DNA from: Mytilus trossulus
Taxonomy: Eukaryota > Mollusca > Bivalvia > Mytilida > Mytilidae
Direction: 5' to 3'
Assembly (NCBI RefSeq): GCF_036588685.1
Contig: NC_086384.1
Coordinates: forward strand, 10,368,195 to 10,432,194
Length of the DNA stretch: 64,000 nucleotides
The number at the start of each line of letters is the position of its first letter. Within the stretch, counting starts at the first letter, position 1. Made by a program: the position numbers and the translations under genes. Under the pieces are notes generated by a model that worked only from the letters and a program-made list of their open reading frames with translations, was not told the DNA's origin and searched no databases. Positions 46,171-59,600 of the stretch are shown here, in pieces.

Positions 46171-46504
46171 GATTAATATGCGGACCTGGTCGCTTGTATC
46201 ACGGACCTGGCCGTGATGTGCACATTTACTGTGCGTCGACATTAAACTGTTTAATGCGTGGAAACAAGAACTTGTAATGAATTGTATCCGATAATATATT
46301 TTCCGACTCGATTATCTAAAATTTGTAACTTATGTTCTTTTAAATCATTGAGGTTGTGTCCAATGTTAAATTAGGTAAAGTGATGGTCCCCAAATAATTG
46401 CATCAGATATCGAAGACCCGTCGACAAAAATATCTATATGTGGAGAAGCATTTGCTTATCTTTCCGAAGCAACTGATATTACACGAGGTTTTCGTTTAGG
46501 GTTC

Positions 46505-46645
46505 CTGTTTCTTAGTTTCTGGTCTTCAGTTTTAAGTTTTGTGAACTGTTGTCTTCTATTTTTTTTCTCTCCATTTTCGTGTTATGCCATGCCATTGTCA
46601 GTTTGTTTTCGACTAAGTTTGAATCTCTATTTGAAGAATTATATA
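46505..46645 (+). repeat. Tail fragment of the 39224/49437 retroelement family
   Basis: The stretch tggtcttcagttttaagttt, gtgaactgttgtcttctatt and catgccattgtcagtttgtt matches the 3' tails at 49800-49970 and 58795-58945 (ccatggcattgtcagttta and tatggcgttgtcagttta). Confidence 0.6.
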
Positions 46646-46956
46646 GCAGTGAATATTGATATTTTTTTTTATTATAAAAGCTTATTTTATAAAATAAAAG
46701 CACATAATAAAACATAGTAGGGTTATTTCATTGATATAGACATGTACATTCAGTAAAATGAAAATTATTCGACTAAACAAAAATAGTTTTTGCATGATTA
46801 TTTACAATGAGTTTATACTTTTTGAAGTTTCTTAGAAGTATCTTTATTGTCTGTGTTCAAAATGATATTTTTGATACAAAATTGAATGCATTTTTCTTAA
46901 TGTCATACCAATATCTATGTACACTCAGTAATGATCATCGTAATGCTTTTGTAAAT

Positions 46957-47686
46957 TTACACAAAGCTAGATTTTGCAGGTGATTTTGAAGGTTTATCAT
47001 CAATTGGGTAGCCATCAGCATCAAATTTAGCCGGTTCTCTGAGATCGACATCTTCAGTAAAACTTGACTGTCGTTTTTCATAGCTTGGTGTTCGGTCATA
47101 ATCATTTCGTCTCGAGTATGGCTTATACGATTCATCTTCAGCATACTGCCCCTCATCGCTGCGATCACTGTGTCGCCTATTATCATCATTGGACCTATCG
47201 CCATGCCTATTGAAGTCTTGATTTCTTCCTTTGTCGGTATCGGAATATCTTCTGTCATCATTATAACTATCTCTTCTATCATACTGATCGTCGTACCTAT
47301 CATCGTATCTGTCATCGCGCCTATCGTCGTATCGATCATCGCGCTTATCGTCATATCGATCATCGCGCCTATCGTCATATCGATCATCGCTCCTATCGTC
47401 GTATCTTTCATCGTATCTGTCATCGTTCCTATCATGGTACTTTTCATCGTATGGTGGTTGACGTCTTGCGTACCCATCATCATCATACCTCCCTTTTTCC
47501 TCACTGTAGTAGTTATCTTTATTGTCATCTTCATATCTTTCATCGTCGTCTCGATATCCTCTGTTGTAATCCTTTTCATAAGCACCATCATGGCGTCTGT
47601 CATCCGGGTATTCTCTGTCACTGTAAGTATAATTGTCGTATCCCTTGTTCAATGAACCTGAACTCTTATGGACAATGCCTTGTCTA
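46957..47686 (-). CDS. Nrg-like: Last exon: Asp/Arg/Tyr-rich cytosolic tail
   Basis: The last 243 residues are almost entirely polar. A middle section (about 47270-47430) repeats an 8-residue unit of the form RYDDRRDD / RYDDKRDD, coded by a 24-bp period. Many tyrosines sit in acidic context. Near the end, FDADGYPIDD resembles a weakened version of the FNEDGSFIGQY ankyrin-binding motif of L1 proteins. The protein ends KSSFV, a class I PDZ-binding type end (S-F-V). The stop is TAA at 46957-46959. Antisense and other-frame readings of the repeats give long but meaningless frames. Confidence 0.85.
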
Positions 47687-50600
47687 CTGTAAAATAATTG
47701 ACATTTTATCTTAGCTCTTGGAATAATTTGTCCAGAACCCAGATTTACTCTAAACTTAACATGGACAGCTAGTTATTATATTTCTAAATAAATACTATTA
47801 CTTTTCTTTTTTCGTATTAATATTCTGTTCAACAAAATGTATAAAAATTAAAGGAATTTCAAAAATTTAGTCCTTAGTAAGATATCAGTCAATTATTTGA
47901 AATTATACAGTACACAAATAAAAATCTAACTCCATTTTACGTTTTTATACGTTTTGCTTTAAATAAAGCTTTGTATTTTTCACAGTAAAACTGTAAGATC
48001 GTTCTATCCGTTTAATATGTAATTTAACTTGTTTTTTTAACTTTAGTTATTTGAGCGTCACTTATTAGACATTTGAAGACAAAACTCGCGTCTGGTTTAC
48101 CAAATTTTAACCCTTGTGTCTTTGATGAGTTTATATGTATTTCAAAAGTGTCATCAAACAGATAGGTACGATATATAAGAAATGGCATATGGGCCTAGTT
48201 GCAGAAAATTTGCATTTCTGTCTTATTATTAAACAAATATGTAAGTGTATATATTGTCAGGAATAAATCCACAAGTTTCATAAAATCATTCCATTCACTG
48301 TACTAAGATAGTAATGTTTAAAATATCTGATATTAAAATGCTAGATATTTATGAAGATCGAATTTAAAAAATATAAAATTTTACATTCTAAATAAATATA
48401 CAAAGTTACCTCTCACTTCCAGTAGTTTCGTATTGAACTCGCCTCCTTGGAGGAGCTGAAAGACAAAAATTCAACATATACTCTTGTTAACCTAAACAAT
48501 TAATTATCAAACAAACCTAAATACAATCGGAAACATTCAATAGTCAGGAAATCTCGACTCACTTTCTCACATTTGTTAGACACCCTTTAAACATTGGTTT
48601 ACTAGTATTTACTATTTCTTCATAGATGACTTAAAGACTATTTTTAGAAATAAAATCATATCTTTAATAATGTTTTCTGACATTTCATTGTAGTTTAATT
48701 AACATTAAAGCAACCTCAATATTGTTTTGCTTTTATGTGTTACGTTTCATGAATTACAGAATTTTTGGATTGATTGAGAAATTAACTTAAAGGTTCAAAG
48801 CTGGGCAAAGATGAATCGGGGAATTTAAGCTAATCTGTTATTTTTCAACCATTTAGTTAGTCATGTTTGTATTGATCCTCGCGTTTTGACTTTTATATAT
48901 CCTTTCTAATTTTCCACTTTTAAACTTGAACGTTCCAGATGAAGTAAATAAAAAGAAATTCAGATGTAACAAACTCTAGCAAACATGTGTAATATATGAT
49001 ATATAATTTGTTTACCCTTCCTTATTGCAGACCAACTTGTCCAATTGGCACTACAAACATGAAATTTTAACATTATGTCACATAAAAATCATACCTGTAT
49101 ATTGTTTTCGTTTAGGTTCAGGATGTTGTTTATACATCAGCACAATATAAACCGATATAGCGATGAGAATAATAACAGACAAGATAAGTCCAATGAACCA
49201 GGCAAAATTATTTCCTAAACTGTAAGCAACAGCTGGAAAGAGAATAACACATTTTACATACTTATATATAACTCTACAGTATTTGATGTATGATAAACAT
49301 TTGTAATCTCCCTTTGTTTTGTCGTTTGTAAAATTGGCTGTTAATCTACTAGTATTCACCTTTGTAGACCGTTGACGATTTTGAGCTTGAATTTTATCAT
49401 TTTAAACACCATTCTATATTTTTTTGTGTAAACTGTATGTTACTTTCTAGATGTCTTTTGGTATATATCTCCAAATTGATACGATATTCCCGTGCTTGCA
49501 TTTCCTACCGTGATTTTCTTGATAGAGGGTTACTGCTCACAAGGGAGCTATTAAATCAAGAGTTCCAAATTGTGAGGTTGAAATCATCTTTCGTAAATTT
49601 TACGGACGCCATCACGAGGTGGATGACCGTTATGGAATAACCGTTTCACAAATGATATCGGATATGTTCCTTACATCGTAACTATAATCTCCTTCCCTTT
49701 CATGAATGTGACCCTCCGAATTAGACTATTTACGGGATTTGTTATAATATGAGCAACACGACGTGTGCCACGTGTGGAGCAGAATCTGCTTACCCTTCGG
49801 GAGCACCTGAGATTACCCCTAGTTTTTGGTGGGGTTCGTGTTATTCTTTAGTTTTCTATGTTGTGTCGTGTGTACTATTGTTTGTCTGTTTGTATTTTTC
49901 ATTTTTAGCCATGGCATTGTCAGTTTATTTTCGATTTATGAGTTGGACTGTCCCTCTGGTATTTTTTTAAGTTAAATAGTCGTCTCAATAGTTTTAAGTG
50001 CATGTTTTTTCTAATTGTTTCCTTTATAATAAAGGCTTCCACAATTTAAGTAATTCTATTTCGAAAAGACAACATAAAAACATCCTATGAATACAATTCA
50101 GAATAACACGGGAATGAAACCTCATATGCATACTAGAATCCAAATGATGCAAACTTACAAATCCCAGTAGTCTTAATAACTTCAATATTTCCCTTTGATG
50201 TTTTCCCGCCATTAGTGACAGCCAGACGAACTTCGTAAGATGTTCCATGTTGCAGTTTGTTGACACCTATCCAGCTTTTTGAAAACTGCTGTGCAGACAG
50301 TTGCCAATCAGATGTACCTGTATAATATAAGTTATTTATATACATTAAACCTTGTTCAAACAAACTCATCATATATCATGTATATACCAGGATTGAATTG
50401 TGTATGTGTGCTACACGCGCGTTTCGTCTACAAACGACACATCTGTGACGATCAAATAAAAAAAAAGGCAAAAAGGCAAACAAAAATACAAAGTTGAATC
50501 GTTTAGGAACAAAAATGTCTAACAGTTTGCCAAATAAAGCTAAGGTTATCTATCAAACCTTCATATTTATTTGGCTAAATACAATTATTTTTATGAGCCG

Positions 50601-53600
50601 TAGGTTTATGAAGATGACGAAGTTTGACATATAAAAATACAATAGAATTGCCATGTAAACAACATGTGGTTCTGAAAATAAACGCCCACAAATACCGAAC
50701 GTTACCTTTAACCAAACAGGTATTATACTGAACAACTTAAAGGGTGTTAAACTGTTTTTAGTAAATGTACAAAAAACATGTACAAAACATGCCTTTGCTG
50801 ATAATTACGTCCCCTTTGGTATAATAAAAACCAAACAAATAGTTAAAAACAAAGTTGAAGAGCAATGATCACACTGTGGGTACACCCATTTAATGCACAG
50901 TTTCAAAAATATTCAAAATGTTAATATGCCTCCGTTAAATTAATTGAGCCTATCAGGACACTTGTTGAAGGACCCGTTTCCTGAAGTCACATTTGATTAC
51001 CAATTTATACCTCACATATATCAATTAATAAAAATAACAACTCACCTTTTATACGGTATTCTGCAAAAGCAACAGTGCCATATTTCTTACTCATTACCAT
51101 AGTCCATGTAAGGTTGAAGAATGTTGAATTAACATTTCTGATGGAGAATGATGGTACATCTAAAATCAGTAAAGTATATACAAATCATCTATATATTTTA
51201 AATAACAATTAACAATAGCTGCATAACTATCTTTTTGTGTTCAATTTTCATGCAGAGTGTACAAAAATTATACAACGAACAACCCCATAAAGATGATCCA
51301 CATTATTTCCTATACTGAAAAATACTATAATATACATGGATATCTTTCCGTGTCTTAATTTAGACAACGGCCGTTATATTTCGTTGCAAATTTTAATTTG
51401 TGATTTATGCCATTCACGAAAACCACAAAATTAGAACCTCACAAATGAAAGTACTTTTACAAAATACAATATGTAATTTTTCAATGGTCTTTAAAATGTA
51501 ACATACCCATTGCTGAGCTCTTTGCGGTCGTTATTTCAATGAAGGACGATTCTCCACGGCCATTTTCTGTTCTTGCCCACATATAAACTCTATATTTCTG
51601 GTTAGATGTCAGTCCATTTAATACACATTTTGTGATACGTGGATCTATTATTTGTGGATCCATTTCTTGCATTTGTCCCAATTCTAGTCCTTTGACTGTA
51701 TAATAATGAAGAATTATGAATTAATAATGAACATTTATTTCCTTGTCAATTCTATTTCACAGAACCTCTAGTTTTCTTGTGAGTGAAATTCATATATATA
51801 TTTTTGATTTACTTATTGTAAGGAATGTTGGTAAATATTTCTGCAAATCTAAAAATTGTATCGCATCAGACGCATGTGTTCATAAGATACATTTTCTGCT
51901 GATCTTGTTTCTTGTTTTTCTTGATTTGTAGGTTTTTGTCATATTCTTATTTTAGATATGCAGCTTTTAAAAGCGGATCTTTTCATCTTAAACTTCATAA
52001 AATAACATATTCATTTCATTCCAGTTCATTAAAAGTCATCAACTGCTAGTTATAAGTATAATTTGAAAGGTAATGTCTAATCATATCAAACCGAGCAGTT
52101 GCTCTTCACCGAACAGAGTAAATCGCGAACCACTACCGGATATAGCAGTAGCCGTATGCCACACATTAGATAACATTAGACATATTTACTTTAAACTGTT
52201 TTTTCAGAGTCTATGTCAAACATTTTTTCAGCAACAATGCAAGGAGGGTAGAGAAGATAAATATTTAGAATCGATACTTACAAAGAGGAAATTTGAGAAA
52301 CAATTGGATTGTGATGCGACTGTCATACAAGTTAGAAATTAAGCTTGTTTAAAACCAGGTTTATTCCACCTTATTCTTCATTCCAGTTGTAATCCACTCC
52401 TTTGATTGTTTGAGCTTTTGTTTTCCATTTTTAAATAGGGATTTTCCTTTTGTAATTTTCTTCGAAATTTTCGTTTTTCGTACTTTTGTGATTTTTCTTT
52501 TTACTTTACCTGTCTGAAATCCTACATCATATCCTTTTAAATAGCCATCTGTAAGATCTGCGATTGGTGAATTCAGAAGCTCGGGTTGTTCCCATGTCAG
52601 CTCTAGGAAATTACTTGCTATAAGTAAAGGATGCAACTTTTCCACTGGTCCAGGTACTAAAATTTTAAAATAACAATATTTATTAAATGAAAAAATAAAA
52701 ACACATCAAGTAATTTATAAAAAATAAAATGAATAAAAAAAGGTAAAAATACATTGTATGTGTACTTTGAAGATTATACTGACTGATCAAAGACACATTT
52801 TCATTTCCGAGTCATTCAGGAACATATTGTATGTTTATTTATGAACTGTTCATTCATTAAAGCAAACCCAGATCAATTTCAGCACATGTTTTTATTTGCC
52901 ATGACAAATGTCTGTAAAAATGATGCGTTCTCGAGAGATAATGGATCCCCATAGCTGCAAAACCGTAGCTTATCGGCAAATTATCAGAAAAAAATATCAA
53001 ATGCAACTATGAGGGTCCATCACGCAGCTAGGATTTCAAGCAAAATTGATTTTTATAGCAAATCAGTGAACTTAAATTCATCATTTCGTCTTAATCTACA
53101 TTTTGTTTTGTCCCAATATATATTTAAAAAAGAGGAATTACTCTTACCTCCTCGATTTGTAACAAAGGACACTATCGGACTTGGTCCACTGACGTAATAT
53201 GTATTCATCAAGCACATTTGAGCTTCCATAATAGTATGTGGTAAAAGGTTTTTCAAGGTATAAGTGTATTCAACAATTGATCTTTTCTTCACCGACCCAT
53301 AACGGGGTTTCATGTCTTTTTCCAAAACTTCATCTTCTCTAAAGGTTACTCTTTTCATACCTTTTACCCAATATTGAATCTGAATTATATGAATTATCAA
53401 AAGTTATTAACATACTGTGCAATATATAGCCTCATAGTTGACACATATTGGTCATTTTACAGTCTTTTAATTAACTATTGAACAATCTATAGACTTTTAA
53501 ATAATATAAGGAACACTTATAAAATATCATTGTCGTGTTTAATGGCAGTAAAATATAATGTAGACGAAACGCGCGTCTGACGTACTAAATTACAATAATT

Positions 53601-56600
53601 ATTATTATCTTTGCTTCCTTCACTATTCACACAGTTTACTTATCAATTTGTAGTCCTTACCGCCTTATGAACGCATACATATTAATTAGGATCTACATTT
53701 CAGTGATATAATGAATCACAGATCATCTGATTGATCAGTTTCTGTTTCTTTTTCGATACCATTATAACGTTTCTGATGAAGATAAATCCAGATAAGCGCT
53801 TCGTAAACAACTTATATCAGCTAAATTGATTCATGTCATAGATGTAAAGATAGTAGCGAAACGAAAACTGAGCAATTCAGTATACATCTAAAAGATAGAT
53901 ATACCCCCCTATTTCTGCATCCCTGCTATTCAAATCGGTACATATTACCATATAGCGGGTTATTTTCGCGGGTGTAGAATTTCGCGATGTTCGTTGAATA
54001 AGGTTTACGAAATATTTTGGTGGTTATTATTTTGGTGGATTTAAAACTTTTACCAAAACCTTTGCATGTACACCTTTTATTTGGCGGAATTTATTTTTGC
54101 GATTTTGTTTTATCCACGAAAAATAAGCGATAAAGTACACTCCACGAAAATAACTCGCTACACGGTATTACAGGCATGGGGTAGGGTTTGATCTGTAGCT
54201 GTACAGATAGGACAAGTTTTCTGTTATTTCAATTTCAACTATTTAGAATCACCAAAAACAGATCTCTTATCAGTTGGCGCAACGTTAACCTATTAGTAAT
54301 TGACATCATCAAAAGTGTCTACGATCGCTTACAGCTATTGATCCCAAACAATGAGATGAGCTCAAGTTATCAGCGAAAGTATCTTGATTAACTTTTTGCA
54401 CCTGTCATGGAATGCATTTATTGATTCACAATGGTGATCAAACTAGCAGTGTTTTCAATAAATTGAACATATCATAGGTCATTTTTGTCAAGGATATTAA
54501 ATCACAGTCAATCATGACATATTTACGTCCAAAGACACATATTTTGATGGCAGTAAAATATGATGTGGTGTATCAGCGTACCAAAAACTATAAACTGGCC
54601 ATTAGAATTTTAATTTTCTACACGTTTGCTTTTATCAATTCAATTTATATGATTTTGAAAACCATCTTAAGAAAGGTTTTATGTTGGCACTTCAAACGTC
54701 GAACGCTAGCTATGTTATACGATCTTGTGCCTTGTATAGACATTATTAGTGTGAAATAATACCTTGAAACCTCTAAATTTTCCATGAAGCTGAGCATCAT
54801 TATTCAAGTCCCAGCTCCAATAAAAAGTGGCAGCATTTTCTGCTAGTCCAGCATTGTCAACTACAAAATTGTCTATTCTCATACTTGGTCCAGGTTCTAA
54901 GATAAGGATAAAAAGAAAAAAATATTGATAAATATCAAATCGCCTATCAATGTCATAGAAGCTTAAAATACAATACAATAAACTATGCTTATTTAGTATC
55001 TGTAAAATTGATGTCCTTGATCACAAGTCAGTGCGTGAATTAAATACTTGGACACCTCGGTTTGACATAATTCTATAATTTAGAGATATGTTGCAATTAC
55101 AAATAAGAGAGTCTGAACGAATAAAAAGACTGATAGTAAGATTTATCCTGTCGATGTTCCCCATCTTACTCGAGTTTATGCGATTCCTTCATCTTCGCAT
55201 GTGTCTTTGATGTGTCTCTTACTACTGTAACCTTAAGGCAGCCTCATATACCTTTGTGTACATTGAATTCAATATTACCGATCTGGCAGTGCAACTTTTT
55301 TTATTCCAGTGCCATTGAACACCGGAACAATAATGTTACCCTCGTTTAGCCTGATATATCTTTGTGTACATTAAAAGATAGATAAGTTCGATTTGATACA
55401 CTATATTTGCATCTGTATTTAACACAGTTTCAAAGTAATTCTGAATTTCAATTACTTCAAAGGATTCTTCCAACTATTTCATGGACGTTTATAATAAAAT
55501 CATAGGCCTTGGTCATTTGAGATTTCATAATTTTACATATAAATTAACACAACTCTTATTGTTTAAGTAAGAAGTACTACATACTGCTTTCTCCCGAATA
55601 AATGATATTTGGTTTTAAGTATACGGAACTACTTTGATGCTCGTTTGCGGCCTGTAAAGTCACATTATATGGTGTATATACATCATTGGAAAGGAATTCA
55701 TATCTGCTCTGTCGCCAGTTTGTAATTGTTTTAACTTCATCTACTACGACATTCCCACGCCTTGAAATCTTTAAAATATATCTAAAGTTGCGGCCGCCGT
55801 GATCAATAGGGGGCATTGGCTACAATATAAAATAAAACGTTGAACGTTAAATGGAATAAAACACTCTTTTGAGTTTGTAGTTTTGTCAGGTTATAATACC
55901 GCTGGATGCATTATTATTAACCATGCGTTTATGACACATTGGTCACATCTAACCTTTTTTTCCCTGTCATGATTAATTGTTTACAATGATACAAACCAAC
56001 GTACTATAGGGGTAATGAGAATATTGTTATCTGGAGGTTGAGGACAATTTTGGAAGCACACGCAAACATGGTGTTTAAATACAAACAATCTAGTAACTAA
56101 GCTAGATTAGCTGAGGGACGCCTCCGGGTGCGGGAATTTTTCGTTGCATTGAAGACCTGTTGGTGACCTTCTGCTGTTGTTTTCTCTACGGTCGGTTGTT
56201 GTCACTTTTATACATTCCCCATTTCCATTCTCAATTTTGCTTGATATAAGAGATTGGATTTAGATACAGGAATATCGAACATTGTTATTAACTTCATACT
56301 TCAACATATTTCGCCAATGTTTATTTTTTATACATCGATTTAACTTTAGACGAATATAAATAGATGCATGTTTTACTGCATTCTTTAAATGAAATGCTTG
56401 ACCAATACTAACCCAAGCAATACAGAACTATAACATATAATGATACACAGATGTATTTCTAAATAATAGGGAAATTTCATTTAAAGTCTTAGTGTCTTCT
56501 GTGAAGTGATTGTATGTGTGAGTATAAAACATTTACGCGATTTTTGAATATTCTAAAAGTTACTAATTGCCTTAACAACAAACATTTACAGGGGTAGTTT

Positions 56601-59600
56601 TTAAACAATGTATTATACAGAATATCTTATTCATAACCAAACGTACCGTCCATTCGATAACAAGATATCCCGGTTTATCGCCGACTCCTCTGACGTTTTC
56701 AGGATTTTTGTACGGCTTTGATGTATCCGTAGTACAAATCTCACTGTGTTTGCTGGGATTACTTATACCAATTTTATTTGTAGCCAACAGGCGAAAGCTG
56801 TAACTAACACCCGGTCGTAGTTTTAATGTTATTGTATTATCAGATTGATTAGCAGTAGCTGCAAATACCCATCTGTCCGTCTCAACTGAAGTATTATACT
56901 CTATAGTAAAGTACTGAATGGGAGCATTGTTGAATCCACCCTTCGTCCAGGTTATTGTAGCAGTGTTATTTATGCAGAACTTTTTGTGGACATCCACTGG
57001 TGGCTCTGGTCTGTCTGTATTAAATTAAAAAATCGTTTAAGAATATTTGGCGAATGTCATCAAGGTCAAAAATGCTTAAAGTAAAACATTTTATGCATTG
57101 TATCAAACAAATAAATGAACTGTTAACAATAAAAATGTCTACGGATTGAAAAGAAATCATTAATACCATTATTTTTCTGAGAAAATGTTAGCCTGGACAT
57201 AATTGACAACACCCACTCATCTGATACCCCAAAATCATGAACAGTGTATGCAACTTAAAAATGTATTTCACACAAAACGACAATGTCAGTATAAAGATTT
57301 GTCTCCCCCTTTGGTAAATAAAACAACGAAGACCAAAACTGTATTACCAACTGAACTATAATCAGGTGCAATGGAATGTAAATGTATTTTGATAACGCCT
57401 AATAATCAAAATCAATGTGATTCTATATCAGATTTATTTATCAGCTTATTCTTATATATAAACTCATCATAGATATCAGGACTAAATACATCACATACCT
57501 TTAACGGTCAGAATAGCAGAGGCCTCTTGCTTATCTAACTCATTAGTTATAACACAGGTATAAAATCCAGAATCTCTACTGATAGTACCACTTATAGTTA
57601 AAGAGTTATCTTGTACATTAGTTGTCATTCGCTGGTTGCTTTGTGTAATTTCTTTTCTATCTTTCATCCAATAAACTCGGAGTTTGCTCACTTCTTCGAA
57701 GTCTGTTGTACCAGAGCAGGTAAATTTTGCATCTGTTCCCGCGAAAACTTCCAAGTCTTTCGGACGCTGTTCTATCCTTGTTGATCCTATGTAATATAAA
57801 TTCGAGTTTTATAGTATTTTAACTAAAAGTGTTTGACAATGTATATTGTATTGGAATACCAGGTTCAATTGTACGTGGGTGACTTTATAATGATATGTAT
57901 CATGTTAGCCTTGTTGAATGTGGATATATTCACATCACGTGTGACATTGTAGCTTCTGTTTAAATAAAGGCAACAGTAGTATATCGCTGTTCAAAACTCA
58001 TAAATCCATGGACAAAAAAATCGGGGTAGCGAACTAAAACTGAGGGAAACGCATAAAATATAAGAGGAGAACAACGACCAAAAATAAAATGTAACACACA
58101 CAGAAACGGACTAAGCATTATACAAAATTCTATGAGAATAACAAAATAACATCAAAACCAAATACATGAATTTTGGATAGATAAGTACCGTGACACGTCT
58201 TATAGTAATGTGAATAAAAATAGAAAAACTGCAAAGACTATGTTATTATCAATCATAAGGAAAATATGTCTATGGCCAACAAACATTCCAACCAAAGAAA
58301 TACAAATTACAGAATGGCTAACGGATAATATAGAAACAAACAAAAAACAATCCAACAAATAGCAAAATTAAAAATTAAAGAATCAGCTACATGAACCTAA
58401 GCGAAAACCAGTTATAGATGCATATGTCTATTAGACTGTTTTTTTTCCATATTTATTTCTGACTTCATTAGTAATCTTTTAAAAATCGGGATTGTTACCC
58501 ATATACATCCGATGTTCATGCCTGTGTAATTTATGTGAAATTTATGTTTTCAATATACATTAAGTTTCTTGTTGTCATGTTATCATATTAGTATTTAATT
58601 GATATCTGCCCAGTCAACGATTAAACGACATACTATCATCAAATCTGCAGATTCATATATCTCATTGCTCTACAACGAAACGACAATATATTTTAAAATA
58701 CCAAACTAATCAGCTAGCTAGAATTAATCATTACTAGTATTTGCTTTCTTTTAATTCTATTTATCAGCTATATGTGTCTGGCGTGTATTCATATTGGCTC
58801 AACCCTGGTTTTTGGTGGGGGTTTGTGTTGTTCAGTTATTAGTTTTATTATATGTTGTGTTTAGGTTTATCTTCATACTTAGCTATGGCGTTGTCAGTTT
58901 ATTTTCAACTTTAAATGTCCGTTGCATGCACCACTCTTTTTATATATCACCTAAATGTTGTTAATATGTTTGTAACCTAACATACTTCTAACAATCATCA
59001 CACCCCAGTCTGAATCCCATCCTTCATTATTCCGGGCTTCACACGTAAAATTTCCAGCATCCGACAGCACAACATTCTAAACAATAAGATAGGACTCTAT
59101 ATTATTAATTTTACTACTATATCGTCAATAAAAAAATGTATTGAATGAAACATAGATTTTTTTTTATAGTCTATTCCCATTTAATATACATATATTGACA
59201 TACAAAAGTTCTTTTTTTTAAATCAAAGATACGTAAAATGTAAAACAAAAAAAACAAAAAAAACCACCCGTACGAAATAAGTAGTAGGATTCCACCCAGA
59301 CACTAGTAGGAATGAAGTAGGAATCCACCTAGATTCAAAGATTCTATATAGAAAGTAGACGGACATGGAAAATGAACAAAAGTCTGACTGGATTTTTTAA
59401 TATTCCTACTTCAAAAATCCTGCTACCTAGGTGAAATTGTTAAAGTCTGTATAGATTTTTTTCTGATTTGAAAATCTGAGTTGATTATTTATTTTCCTAC
59501 TACATGTTTAAGATTCCTACCAGAATTTATTTATATATTCCTACCAGAAAATCTTTCTACCTGGAAAGTTATCTTGAACTGGATTCCTGTTTGCAAATGA

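Noticed and set aside
46935-47621. Minus-strand 228-codon Met/Thr-rich frame
   Set aside because: It is a shifted frame over the same tail exon. It has no splice connection to the upstream exons and has the low-complexity composition expected from reading the 24-bp repeat out of frame.
47170-47655. Plus-strand 161-codon frame, extremely Ile/Val/Ser-rich
   Set aside because: It is the antisense reading of the Asp/Arg/Tyr tail exon of the L1CAM gene. Complementing GAT/CGA-type codons gives ATC/TCG-type hydrophobic codons, so the frame is a by-product.
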